NCBI GenBank assembly: GCA_963724975.1 | Contig: CAVRXB010000003.1 | Location: 496,001 to 560,000 of the forward strand | Source: CAIWHR01 sp963724975 | GTDB lineage: Bacteria > Pseudomonadota > Gammaproteobacteria > Burkholderiales > Casimicrobiaceae | DNA: 64,000 nucleotides | Direction of reading: 5' to 3' | Shown: piece by piece, positions 26,440 through 34,621 of the stretch | Layout of the letters: each line of letters opens with the position of its first letter | Position numbering within the stretch: position 1 is the stretch's first letter | Made by a program: the position numbers and the translations under genes | The notes under the pieces: generated by a model | The model's input: only the letters and a program-made list of their open reading frames with translations | Told to the model about the DNA's origin: nothing | The model's database searches: none

Positions 26440-26976
26440 ATGACGCGGCGACGTCGGACCATTATTGCGTCTGTCGCCATCGGCGTGGTCGCACTGGTCG
26501 CCGGCGTGATGTGGCGGGCCGTGAGCGACGAAACCGGTGGCTCGAGCAAAAGGCTCGACGGCACGACGCTCCTTGCGTTGGCCCTTCCGGATACCTCGGG
26601 CCGCGAACAGCCGCTCAAGCAGTGGAAGGGGAAGCTCCTCGTCGTGAATTTCTGGGCCACTTGGTGCGAGCCGTGCCGCGAAGAGATGCCGAGGTTCGTC
26701 AAGTTGCAGGATGAGTACGGCGACAAAGGCTTGCAATTCGTCGGCATCGCCATCGATCAAGTGGACAAGGTGCAGCGATTCTCCTCGGAGATTCATCTCA
26801 ATTACCCGACCTTGATCGGAGGATACGGAGCGATCGAACTCTCCAAGTCGATGGGAAACCGATACGGTGCGCTACCGTTCACCGTGGTCATCGACCGGGC
26901 AGGAGCCATCGTTCATGCTCAGCTGGGACCTATCAAAGACGCCCAACTTCGGCGAATACTAAGTCAATTTCTGTGA
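26440..26976 (+). CDS. TlpA/ResA-type thiol-disulfide oxidoreductase
   Basis: 178 residues with an N-terminal anchor or signal (RRRRTIIASVAIGVVALVAGVMW) and a thioredoxin-fold domain facing the periplasm. The active site is NFWATWCEPCREEMP with Cys76 and Cys79; PFTVVIDRAG carries the cis-proline. The insertion and spacing fit the TlpA/ResA group that reduces disulfides in apocytochrome c or copper proteins. ATG 26440 was chosen; a TTG three codons earlier is less likely. It follows the DsbD alpha-domain gene and could be its redox partner. Confidence 0.9.
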   Translation: MTRRRRTIIASVAIGVVALVAGVMWRAVSDETGGSSKRLDGTTLLALALPDTSGREQPLKQWKGKLLVVNFWATWCEPCREEMPRFVKLQDEYGDKGLQFVGIAIDQVDKVQRFSSEIHLNYPTLIGGYGAIELSKSMGNRYGALPFTVVIDRAGAIVHAQLGPIKDAQLRRILSQFL

Positions 26977-27280
26977 AAACACGCTAATATCGCGGAAGTC
27001 ACCTAATCGATTGTCGCTGCTTCGCCGCGGCAGCGTTTTCCCGTTCAAGATTGGGCGCCGCGACCGACGAGCGGGGCCTGGGCACCGACAAAGACGCGAG
27101 CACAAAGCTGCTGGACACTCATCCGGGATCGAGGCAAACTCCGCCTTTCGGCCTCACATTGAGCCGACTTGGCCGGGGATAGCCACTGTTTGGCGAAATT
27201 AGAGTCGCCAAAGAGGAATTCCGCATGCTCGCGAGATTGCCCCAACATTTCGCACTCATTTGCATGTTCGGGTGACGGAA
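26977..27280. other. Gene-free stretch between tlpA and accB with an inverted repeat
   Basis: I see no gene here, and in particular no aroQ (type II dehydroquinase), which often precedes accB in proteobacteria. The one structured element is TTTGGCGA (27189-27196) and TCGCCAAA (27205-27212), exact 8-bp arms around AATTAGAG, 68 bases before the accB start. It could be a regulator site or leader hairpin for accBC. Confidence 0.55.
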
Positions 27281-27751
27281 ATGGACCTGCGCAAACTGAA
27301 GACGCTGATCGAGCTCGTGGAAACATCGGGGATTGCCGAGCTCGAGATCCAGGAGGGCGAGGAACGGGTTCGCATCACGCGCTCGGTGCCCCCCGGCGCC
27401 GCGGCCACGACGACCACCGTCCAGTTGCCGTTGGGACCGAGTCTCGTTGCCCCCGCGGGAGGACAAGCCGCGGGCGCGGGAACCGCCGCACCGCCGGCCC
27501 CCAGCGAGGAGCCCGAAGGGCATCTCGTCAAGAGCCCGATGGTGGGTACGTTCTATCGCGCCGCGTCTCCTGGCGCCAAATCGTTCGTCGAGGTCGGCGA
27601 CACCGTGCAAGCCGGCGACACGCTCTGCATCATCGAAGCGATGAAGCTCATGAACGAGATCGAGTCGGACAAGACGGGCGTCGTGAAGCAAATCCTGGTC
27701 GAAAACGGCCAGCCCGTGGAGTTTGGCCAGCCACTCGTGGTGATTGCCTAA
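27281..27751 (+). CDS. accB: Acetyl-CoA carboxylase biotin carboxyl carrier protein
   Basis: 156 residues. Biotin attaches at Lys122 in EAMKLMNEIE; the carboxylated biotin travels between AccC and AccAD to make malonyl-CoA. The N-terminal dimerisation part (MDLRKLKTLIELVETSGI) is followed by an Ala/Pro/Thr-rich linker (about 36-78) and a biotinyl domain beginning VKSPMVGTFYRA and containing the 'thumb' EVGDTVQAGDTLCIIE. The start at 27281 matches known AccB N-termini. accC begins 6 bases after the stop. Confidence 0.97.
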   Translation: MDLRKLKTLIELVETSGIAELEIQEGEERVRITRSVPPGAAATTTTVQLPLGPSLVAPAGGQAAGAGTAAPPAPSEEPEGHLVKSPMVGTFYRAASPGAKSFVEVGDTVQAGDTLCIIEAMKLMNEIESDKTGVVKQILVENGQPVEFGQPLVVIA

Positions 27752-27757
27752 ATCCGC

Positions 27758-29164
27758 GTGGCGCTGCGTCCCGCATCCTCGCCAGTGGTCGCGAAAAACC
27801 CAGGCCAGCTTTTCGGGAAGATCCTGATCGCCAACCGCGGCGAGATCGCGTTGCGCATCCAGCGCGCGTGCCGCGAGCTCAACATCAGGACCGTCGTCGT
27901 CCATTCCGAGGCCGATCGCGAGGCCAAATACGTCCGGCTTGCCGACGAGTCTGTTTGCATCGGGCCGCCGTCATCCGCGCTAAGCTATCTGAACGTCCCG
28001 GCGATCATTGCTGCCGCGGAGGTGACCGACGCCCAGGCGATCCATCCTGGCTACGGGTTCCTCGCCGAGAACGCGGATTTCGCCGAAAAAGTAGAGCGTT
28101 CCGGCTTCGTGTTCATAGGCCCGCGCGCCGACACGATCCGGCTCATGGGCGACAAGGTGAGCGCGAAGGTGGCGATGGCCAAAGCCGGCGTACCGTGCGT
28201 GCCCGGCTCGGAGGGCGTGCTGCCCGACGATGCCAAGGAGATCATTCGGATGGGGCGCGCCGTCGGCTATCCGATTATCGTCAAGGCGGCGGGCGGCGGC
28301 GGCGGCCGCGGGATGCGCGTCGTGCACACCGAGGCGGCGCTGCTGTCGGCCGTCAGCTTGACGCGCGGCGAGGCGCAGGCGGCGTTCGGCAACCCGGCGC
28401 TCTACATGGAGAAATTCCTCGCCGATCCGCGCCACATCGAAATCCAGGTGCTGGCCGACGAGCACAAGGATGCGGTGTATCTGTTCGAGCGCGATTGCTC
28501 GATGCAGCGACGTCACCAGAAGATTATCGAAGAGGCGCCGGCGCCGGACATACCGCTTCGTGCGCTGACCAGGATCGGAGAGCGCTGCGCCGACGCATGC
28601 CGCAAGATCGGCTATCGCGGCGCGGGCACGTTCGAGTTTCTCTACGAAAACGACGAGTTCTTCTTCATCGAGATGAACACGCGCGTGCAGGTCGAACATC
28701 CGGTGACCGAAGTCATCACCGGTATCGACATCGTGCAAGAGCAGATCCGCGTCGCCGCCGGTCAGAAGCTCAAGTTCCGCCAGCGCGACATCGCCCGCCG
28801 CGGGCACGCGATCGAATGCAGGATCAACGCGGAGGATCCGTATACGTTCGTGCCGTCACCGGGTCGCATCACTTCATACCATGCGCCGGGCGGGCCCGGG
28901 ATCCGCGTCGACTCCCACATCTACCACAACTATTTCGTGCCGCCGTACTATGATTCGTTGATCGCCAAGGTGATTGCATACGGCGACACGCGCGATCAGG
29001 CGATCGCGCGGATGCGAATCGCGTTATCGGAAATGGTGGTCGAAGGAATCAAGACCAACATTCCGCTGCATCAGGAGCTTCTGCTGGACGACAAGTTCCT
29101 GCGCGGCGGGACGTCGATCCACTACCTCGAGGAAAAGCTCGCTAAGCGCAAGTTCGCGGGCTGA
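27758..29164 (+). CDS. accC: Acetyl-CoA carboxylase biotin carboxylase subunit
   Basis: 468 residues if GTG 27758 is used; the conserved part begins at FGKILIANRGEIALRI, near residue 19, so the first residues are an unusual extension. Catalyses ATP-dependent carboxylation of biotin on AccB with bicarbonate. Motifs in order: HPGYGFLAENADFAE, the ATP-grasp glycine-rich KAAGGGGGRGMRVV, HIEIQVLADEH, ERDCSMQRRHQKIIEEAP, and FEFLYENDEFFFIEMNTR then VQVEHPVTE. The C-terminal domain ends with TSIHYLEEKL. It is in an operon with accB, probably continuing to prmA (46-base gap). Confidence 0.97.
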   Translation: MALRPASSPVVAKNPGQLFGKILIANRGEIALRIQRACRELNIRTVVVHSEADREAKYVRLADESVCIGPPSSALSYLNVPAIIAAAEVTDAQAIHPGYGFLAENADFAEKVERSGFVFIGPRADTIRLMGDKVSAKVAMAKAGVPCVPGSEGVLPDDAKEIIRMGRAVGYPIIVKAAGGGGGRGMRVVHTEAALLSAVSLTRGEAQAAFGNPALYMEKFLADPRHIEIQVLADEHKDAVYLFERDCSMQRRHQKIIEEAPAPDIPLRALTRIGERCADACRKIGYRGAGTFEFLYENDEFFFIEMNTRVQVEHPVTEVITGIDIVQEQIRVAAGQKLKFRQRDIARRGHAIECRINAEDPYTFVPSPGRITSYHAPGGPGIRVDSHIYHNYFVPPYYDSLIAKVIAYGDTRDQAIARMRIALSEMVVEGIKTNIPLHQELLLDDKFLRGGTSIHYLEEKLAKRKFAG

Positions 29165-29210
29165 CGCGACGTTTCGTTTCGTGCCGCGCGCGACGCCCTG
29201 ACTGGCGTTT

Positions 29211-30125
29211 GTGACCGCTACCTATACCGCCCTTCGCTTCGATACCGACGCCGGCGCCGCCGACGCGTGGAGCGACGCGCTTCTGGACGCTGGGGCTTTG
29301 TCGGTCGACATCGCCGACTCGCAGGCGGGCACGGCCGGCGAAATGCCGGCGTACGGCGAACCCGGCATGGCGATCGACGTGCATTGGCCGATAGCGCGGT
29401 TGACGGCGCTCTTTCCCGAATCGACAGATGCCGCCCGCGCGCTTGCCAAGGCAGGCGCCGATCTCGGATGGGCTCCTCCAGTACACGAGATGGTCGCAAT
29501 TGCGGAGCAGGATTGGGTGCGAGCGACGCAGTCGCAGTTCGAGCCGTTGCAAATCCATGATCGGCTTTGGATCGTGCCGTCGTGGTGTGACGCGCCCGAC
29601 CCTTCGGCGATCAACGTGACGCTCGACCCGGGCCTCGCATTCGGCACGGGTTCGCATCCGACGACGCGGTTGTGCCTCGAATGGCTCGCGCGCGAGCTTC
29701 CGCCCGATGCGAAGGTGCTCGACTATGGATGCGGCTCCGGCATTCTCGCGATCGCCGCGGCGAAGCTCGGCGCGCGTCATGTGACCGGCGTCGATGTCGA
29801 CGCGCAAGCGGTCGACGCCGCGCGCGCGAACGCGGCGGTGAATGGCGTCGCGGCGACGCTCACTCTCCCGGACGCACTCGACGCTGGCACCTTTGATGTC
29901 GTCGTCGCCAACATCCTCGCGAATCCGCTGATCCTGCTGGCACCAGCGCTGGCGGCGCGCACGCGCGCGGGCGGAAGGATCGTATTGTCGGGCGTTCTTG
30001 CCGACCAGCAAGCGGAGGTCGCCGCGGCATATGCGCCGTGGTTTATCATGAACCTCTGGAAGTCCGGGGAGGACGGCTGGGTCGCGCTTGAAGGTCTGCG
30101 GCGGAAGCCGCTCGCCGCCGCCTGA
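29211..30125 (+). CDS. prmA: Ribosomal protein L11 methyltransferase
   Basis: 304 residues from GTG 29211. It trimethylates L11. The N-terminal L11-recognition domain contains EQDWVRATQSQFEPLQI, and the SAM-binding domain shows LDPGLAFGTGSHPTTRLCL, KVLDYGCGSGILAIAAAKLGA (motif I), then FDVVVANILANPL (motif IV). The order and length match PrmA. It follows accC, the classical neighbour in many proteobacteria, and precedes a DUF3426 protein by 22 bases. Confidence 0.95.
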   Translation: MTATYTALRFDTDAGAADAWSDALLDAGALSVDIADSQAGTAGEMPAYGEPGMAIDVHWPIARLTALFPESTDAARALAKAGADLGWAPPVHEMVAIAEQDWVRATQSQFEPLQIHDRLWIVPSWCDAPDPSAINVTLDPGLAFGTGSHPTTRLCLEWLARELPPDAKVLDYGCGSGILAIAAAKLGARHVTGVDVDAQAVDAARANAAVNGVAATLTLPDALDAGTFDVVVANILANPLILLAPALAARTRAGGRIVLSGVLADQQAEVAAAYAPWFIMNLWKSGEDGWVALEGLRRKPLAAA

Positions 30126-30147
30126 CGCGACATTCGACTCAGTAGAA

Positions 30148-30990
30148 ATGGCCGAGGAAAAATACACCCGCTGCCCCGGCTGTCACACCGTCTTCCGCGT
30201 GACGCCGCAGCAGCTCGCAATGCGCGAAGGCCAGGTGCGTTGCGGACATTGCAAGACGGTATTCGATGGCGTCAGGGAGCAGATCTCGCTGGCCCCGCAG
30301 CCGCGGACGCCGGAGCGCGACGAGGCGTACGACGAGGCGGTGCAGGGCCCACCGACGGTGACGTTGCGCAATGCGCAGGCCCTCCATCCGGTACAGTCCG
30401 GCGCGGAGGAGACACGGCCCGCGGATGATGCCGAGCCCGAAGAGGACATCTCCGAAATCGCGTACGAAGAGCGTTTTGCCTGGACGAGGCCGAGCAAGCC
30501 GCGGCGCGCGTCCCGCGCACTCCTGGGCATCGCGATTCCAGTCCTCGTGATCGCGTTGATCGGGCAGTTGCTGTTCCATTACCGCGACGCGGTCGCGGCG
30601 CGATGGCCGGCTTCGAAGCCAGCGCTCACTCGCGTCTGCGCGTTCGCGGGATGCGCGATCAGGCCCTTGCGCGACCTGGCGATGCAATCCCTGTCGATCG
30701 ACGCCTCCGACCTGCAGGCCGATCCGGCGCACCGCGGACTCCTGATCCTGATTGCCAACGTCCGCAGCCACGCGGGATGGCCGCTTGCCTATCCGGATCT
30801 CGAGTTCACGTTGACCGATACAAACGGCGCGACAGTCGTCCGACGGGTGCTGACGCCGTCCGAATATGCAGGGGGAGTCGCGGATCTCTCCAAAGGCATT
30901 CCAGGCGGTGGCGAGGTCCCGATCAAGCTTTTCATCGACGCGAGTGCCACCACCCAGGCGGGGTACACGCTTTATATGTTTTACCCTTGA
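30148..30990 (+). CDS. Zinc-ribbon (MJ0042-type) DUF3426 membrane protein
   Basis: 280 residues. The N-terminus carries a zinc ribbon, CPGCHTVF...CGHCKTVF (four Cys between about residues 9 and 36). An acidic, Pro-rich linker with AEPEEDISEIAYEER follows. One membrane helix (LLGIAIPVLVIALIGQLLF, about 130-150) leads to the periplasmic DUF3426 domain, which resembles a FxLYD/CARDB-like beta-sandwich: LLILIANVRSHAGWPLAYPDLEFTLTD, and ends with GYTLYMFYP. Proteins of this design follow prmA across betaproteobacteria. Function is unknown; a membrane-linked sensor or scaffold is a guess. Confidence 0.87.
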   Translation: MAEEKYTRCPGCHTVFRVTPQQLAMREGQVRCGHCKTVFDGVREQISLAPQPRTPERDEAYDEAVQGPPTVTLRNAQALHPVQSGAEETRPADDAEPEEDISEIAYEERFAWTRPSKPRRASRALLGIAIPVLVIALIGQLLFHYRDAVAARWPASKPALTRVCAFAGCAIRPLRDLAMQSLSIDASDLQADPAHRGLLILIANVRSHAGWPLAYPDLEFTLTDTNGATVVRRVLTPSEYAGGVADLSKGIPGGGEVPIKLFIDASATTQAGYTLYMFYP

Positions 30991-30993
30991 CCT

Positions 30994-31010
30994 TGCACCA
31001 TTATGGGCAG
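30994..31010 (+). promoter_or_regulatory. Distal NtrC-like site
   Basis: TGCACCATTATGGGCAG resembles the NtrC consensus TGCACCA-N3-TGGTGCA, with the first arm perfect and the second imperfect. It lies about 280 bases upstream of the glnA -24/-12 element. Confidence 0.4.
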
Positions 31011-31154
31011 GGCGTCTGTCCTCACTCTTCGACGTAAAAACAATAAGTTAAATTAATACTCCGCGCAAAGATGTCGCGCCACTGCGCAATCGCGCATCCA
31101 AAAACCCTCGAATGATGCATTGCATCAATGCGCGCGGTGGATATTGCCCCGGAC

Positions 31155-31171
31155 TGCACAGTAGCGGTGCG
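31155..31171 (+). promoter_or_regulatory. NtrC-like enhancer site for glnA
   Basis: TGCACAGTAGCGGTGCG matches the NtrC dyad at 10 of 14 defined positions. Its place, about 120 bases upstream of the -24 element, is where NtrC enhancers usually lie. A separate 15-bp perfect palindrome, TGATGCATTGCATCA (31113-31127), sits just upstream. Confidence 0.45.
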
Positions 31172-31273
31172 CCGGATCGACAACACGCACCTTCGTGGAA
31201 CATCTGAACGATGTCCGGACCCTGTTTTACGTCTGCCGACCCCGCCGCGAGCCGGTTTGGGCGTCCTTTCTTA

Positions 31274-31289
31274 TGGCATAGTTATCGCT
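31274..31289 (+). promoter_or_regulatory. Sigma-54 (-24/-12) promoter of glnA
   Basis: TGGCAT-AGTTA-TCGCT reproduces the sigma-54 consensus TGGCACrN4TTGCw, with the invariant GG (31275-31276) and GC (31287-31288) at the required spacing. Transcription would start near 31300, about 58 bases before the glnA ATG. Two NtrC-like sites lie upstream and ntrBC downstream. Confidence 0.7.
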
Positions 31290-31357
31290 AATGCATTTCT
31301 GTTCTTTATTGCAATGCACCGTACGCCTTCCTTCGCCTCGCTCAGGAGATTTTGCCG

Positions 31358-32770
31358 ATGACCACCCCCGCCGACGTGCTCAAGATGATCAAGGACAAGG
31401 AGGTCAAGTTCGTCGACCTTCGCTTCACCGACACCCGCGGCAAGGAGCAGCACGTTTCCGTTCCGGCGAAGGCGTTCAGCGCCGACAAATTCGAGTCGGG
31501 CCACGCGTTCGATGGGTCCTCGATCGCGGGGTGGAAAGGTATACAAGCCTCCGACATGTTGCTGATGCCGGATCCGGCTACGGCGAATATCGATCCATTC
31601 ATGGACGAGACCACGCTGCTCCTCACCTGCGACGTGATAGAACCGGCGGACGGCAAAGGTTACGAGCGCGACCCGCGTTCACTCGCGAAGCGGGCGGAGG
31701 CCTACCTCAAATCCACCGGGCTCGGCGACACCGCGTATTTCGGACCCGAACCGGAGTTCTTCATCTTCGATTCCGTCGAATGGTCGGTCGACATGTCGGG
31801 CGCCTATTGCAAGATTTTCTCCGCCGAGGCGCCGTGGTCATCGGCCGAGAGGTTCGAAGGCGGCAACATGGGGCACCGGCCGCCTGTCAAGGGCGGCTAT
31901 TTCCCGGTGCCGCCGGTCGATTCGCTGCAGGACATTCGCTCGGCGATGTGTCTTGCCATGGAGCAGATGGGCGTCGAAGTCGAAGTGCACCATCACGAGG
32001 TCGCCGCCGCCGGCCAGAACGAGATCGGGACCAAGTTCGAGACGCTCGTGAAGCGCGCGGACTGGCTGCAGATCCTGAAGTATTGCGTGCACAACACCGC
32101 GCACGCGTACGGCAAGACCGCGACGTTCATGCCGAAGCCGATCGTCGGCGACAACGGCTCGGGCATGCATGTTCATCAGTCGGTGTGGAAGGGCGGCAAG
32201 AACGCGTTCGCCGGTGACGGTTATGCGGGCCTGTCGGAATTTGCGCTCCATTACATCGGCGGCGTGATCAAGCACGCGAAGGCGTTGAACGCGATCACCA
32301 ACCCGGGCACCAATTCCTACAAGCGGCTCGTGCCCGGCTTCGAGGCGCCGATCAACCTCGCGTATTCGGCGCGCAATCGTTCGGCCGCAATCCGCATTCC
32401 GTACGTGTCGAATCCCAAGGGCCGCCGCATCGAGGTCCGATTCCCCGATCCCACGGCAAATCCCTACCTCGCGTTTGCGGCGATGTTGATGGCGGGCCTG
32501 GACGGCGTGCAAAACAAGATCCACCCCGGCGATCCGATGGACAAGAACCTCTACGATCTCGAGCCGGAAGAGGCCGCCAAGGTTCCGCACCCGTGCGCCT
32601 CGCTCGACGAGGCGCTCGAACACCTCGACAACGATCGCGCATTTCTGACCAAAGGCGGGGTGTTCACCGACGACATGATCGACGCCTACATCGCGCTCAA
32701 AATGGAGGAGGTCACGCGTTTTCGCATGACCACGCACCCCGTGGAATTCGACATGTATTACAGCCTCTGA
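31358..32770 (+). CDS. glnA: Glutamine synthetase, type I
   Basis: 470 residues, forms dodecamers, makes glutamine from glutamate, ammonia and ATP. Signatures: FDGSSIAGWKGIQASDMLLMPD (beta-grasp), GPEPEFFIFDSVEW, the ATP site KPIVGDNGSGMHVHQS, NPGTNSYKRLVPGFEAP and NRSAAIRIP. The adenylylation site Tyr399 is present in NLYDLEPEE, so activity control by GlnE is expected. ATG 31358 sits 8 bases after AGGAGA. A sigma-54 promoter and NtrC sites upstream imply induction under nitrogen limitation. Confidence 0.98.
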   Translation: MTTPADVLKMIKDKEVKFVDLRFTDTRGKEQHVSVPAKAFSADKFESGHAFDGSSIAGWKGIQASDMLLMPDPATANIDPFMDETTLLLTCDVIEPADGKGYERDPRSLAKRAEAYLKSTGLGDTAYFGPEPEFFIFDSVEWSVDMSGAYCKIFSAEAPWSSAERFEGGNMGHRPPVKGGYFPVPPVDSLQDIRSAMCLAMEQMGVEVEVHHHEVAAAGQNEIGTKFETLVKRADWLQILKYCVHNTAHAYGKTATFMPKPIVGDNGSGMHVHQSVWKGGKNAFAGDGYAGLSEFALHYIGGVIKHAKALNAITNPGTNSYKRLVPGFEAPINLAYSARNRSAAIRIPYVSNPKGRRIEVRFPDPTANPYLAFAAMLMAGLDGVQNKIHPGDPMDKNLYDLEPEEAAKVPHPCASLDEALEHLDNDRAFLTKGGVFTDDMIDAYIALKMEEVTRFRMTTHPVEFDMYYSL

Positions 32771-32791
32771 ACCACGCGGATTCGCGAGCCG

Positions 32792-32819
32792 AGGGCGGGC
32801 CCGCGGGCGCGCCCTTTTT
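32792..32819 (+). terminator. Intrinsic terminator after glnA
   Basis: AGGGCG (32792-32797) pairs with CGCCCT (32810-32815) around a GC-rich loop, followed by TTTTT (32815-32819). It separates glnA from the gene ahead of ntrBC, so ntrBC may depend on read-through or its own promoter. Confidence 0.75.
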
Positions 32820-32891
32820 GCTTGTGAGCGATGAATTCAATAAACTCGCGGAATGATGCTTCCTTCCGCACAGCGGCGGGTCGGTGGCGCC

Positions 32892-33401
32892 ATGCGCGCC
32901 GTCGCGTGCGCGATGATGGCGTGCGCGCTCGCGTCCTCCTTCGCCGCGTTGGCTGCGACGGTGTCCGAGAAGGCGAAAGAATCGGGCTGCGTCAACAAGC
33001 CGGTCGTAATCAGCGGCACCATGTATCGCTGCCTCACGCAATCCGCCGCGTATTCCTACTTCAATGTTCCGGGCGCCCCCGTCGCGGACCCGCAGGACAA
33101 CGACGGGTCGCGCAAGACCGCGACGACTCCGACGCCCGCCGGATTTCCGAAAATCGATTCGGCCACACAAAAGGGCCGCGACGACGTCCGGCGCAAGGTG
33201 CTGGGGGACGAGCTTGCCACCGAGGAGAAACTGCTTGCGGAGGCCCGCACGGCCTACGCCGACGGCGCGCCGACGGCGCTGCCCGAGGAACGCGCGAACG
33301 TGGAGAAATACCGCGATCGCATAGCGAAGCTGCGGCAGGCAGTCAGCGTGCACGAGAAGAATGTCGAGGCGCTGAAGAAGGAGCTCGCCTCAGGCAAGTA
33401 G
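32892..33401 (+). CDS. Hypothetical exported protein between glnA and ntrB
   Basis: 169 residues from ATG 32892, giving a clear signal peptide (MRAVACAMMACALASSFAALA). An in-frame ATG at 32853 would add 13 residues ahead of it. The mature N-terminus has two cysteines, in SGCVNKP and TMYRCLTQSAAYSYFNVPG, resembling the start of DUF4124-type periplasmic proteins. The C-terminal 70 residues are charged and strongly helical (LGDELATEEKLLAEA, VEKYRDRIAKLRQAV, VHEKNVEALKKELA), probably coiled coil. Proteins of this design occur between glnA and ntrB in related genomes. Role unknown; a nitrogen-status function would be guesswork. Confidence 0.78.
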   Translation: MRAVACAMMACALASSFAALAATVSEKAKESGCVNKPVVISGTMYRCLTQSAAYSYFNVPGAPVADPQDNDGSRKTATTPTPAGFPKIDSATQKGRDDVRRKVLGDELATEEKLLAEARTAYADGAPTALPEERANVEKYRDRIAKLRQAVSVHEKNVEALKKELASGK

Positions 33402-33507
33402 CGGTCGCGCGTTGTCGTTGTGCCCGCAACGCAAAGCGGGCGCGGATATTGCTAAGGATTTCGCCACGCTTCCCGTTGGCGATCCGCGCTTCGCAGCCTG
33501 CGCCTTG

Positions 33508-34611
33508 ATGTTCTCCTCGGTCAAACCCGCCCGCACGTCCACCGGCGACGCTTCCGCGTTTGCGTATTACGGGCTCGAGATCCTGGCGACCGCGGTGTTG
33601 TTGATCGACCGTGCCCGCAGAATCGTGTACGCGAACCCGGCTGCAGAGAATCTTTTCGAGCTTTCGGCGCGGCATCTCATCGGACACACGCCGGCGGAAG
33701 TGTTCGCGGAGGCATCGGGACTCGACGCTGCCATCGACAAGTCCATCGCCGGTGCGGCCGCCTACACCGAGCAGGAACTGGAGCTCGCGGTCAACGGCAA
33801 GCCCCGCCTTCATCTTTCGTGCACGGTATCGCCGATTGACGACGACGGAGCTGCGCTGCTGCTCGAATTCCGCCACATCGACCAGCAGCTGAAGATCGCG
33901 CGCGAGGAGCGCCTCCTCGAGCAGCAGCAGGCGAACCGCGAGCTCATCCGGAACCTCGCGCATGAGATCAAGAATCCGCTGGGGGGTATTCGCGGCGCGG
34001 CGCAGCTCCTTGAGCGCGAGCTCGACCGGCCGCCGCTGATCGAATACACGCAAGTGATCATCGGCGAGGCGGACCGCCTGCAGTCGCTCGTCAATCGGCT
34101 GCTGACGCCGCACCGACTGCCGACCTACCGCCGATCGAACATCCACGAGATTCTCGTGCGCGTCAAAGGCGTGGTGCAGGCGGAGTTCCCGCATGTCGGC
34201 TTCCATCTCGATTTCGACGCGAGCCTGCCGGAATTCGACGCCGATTCCGAGCAGCTGCAGCAGGCTGTGCTCAACATCGTCCGCAACGCCGCGCAGGCGC
34301 TGACCGGAACGACGGCCGATCCGCGGATAACGATCGTGACGCGCGTCGCGCGCTATGTGACGCTCGCCCGGCGGCGGCACCGCCTGGCGCTTGCGCTTAC
34401 CGTCGAGGACAACGGCCCCGGCATTCCCGAGTCGATCCGCGACCGCATCTTCTATCCGCTGGTGTCCGGGCGCGAGGGCGGCACCGGTCTCGGCCTCACG
34501 CTCGCCCAGACGTTCATTGCGCAGCACGGCGGGACCATCGAATGTGAAAGCGCTTCCGGCCGCACGCTGTTTTCGATAGTGCTGCCGCTTGAACTCGGCA
34601 GCAAAACTTGA
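33508..34611 (+). CDS. glnL: Nitrogen regulation sensor kinase NtrB (GlnL)
   Basis: 367 residues, no membrane helices. An N-terminal PAS domain (about 20-120, LATAVLLIDRARRIVYANPAAENLFELS) is followed by the dimerisation helix with the phosphorylated His152 in NLAHEIKNPLGGIRGAAQLLE. The kinase domain shows the N box (VLNIVRNAAQAL), G1 box (VEDNGPGIPE), and G2 box (GGTGLGLTLAQ). NtrB, gated by PII, phosphorylates NtrC under nitrogen limitation. ATG 33508 begins the recognisable protein. The stop is 10 bases before ntrC. Confidence 0.95.
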   Translation: MFSSVKPARTSTGDASAFAYYGLEILATAVLLIDRARRIVYANPAAENLFELSARHLIGHTPAEVFAEASGLDAAIDKSIAGAAAYTEQELELAVNGKPRLHLSCTVSPIDDDGAALLLEFRHIDQQLKIAREERLLEQQQANRELIRNLAHEIKNPLGGIRGAAQLLERELDRPPLIEYTQVIIGEADRLQSLVNRLLTPHRLPTYRRSNIHEILVRVKGVVQAEFPHVGFHLDFDASLPEFDADSEQLQQAVLNIVRNAAQALTGTTADPRITIVTRVARYVTLARRRHRLALALTVEDNGPGIPESIRDRIFYPLVSGREGGTGLGLTLAQTFIAQHGGTIECESASGRTLFSIVLPLELGSKT

Positions 34612-34621
34612 CGGGATTCCG

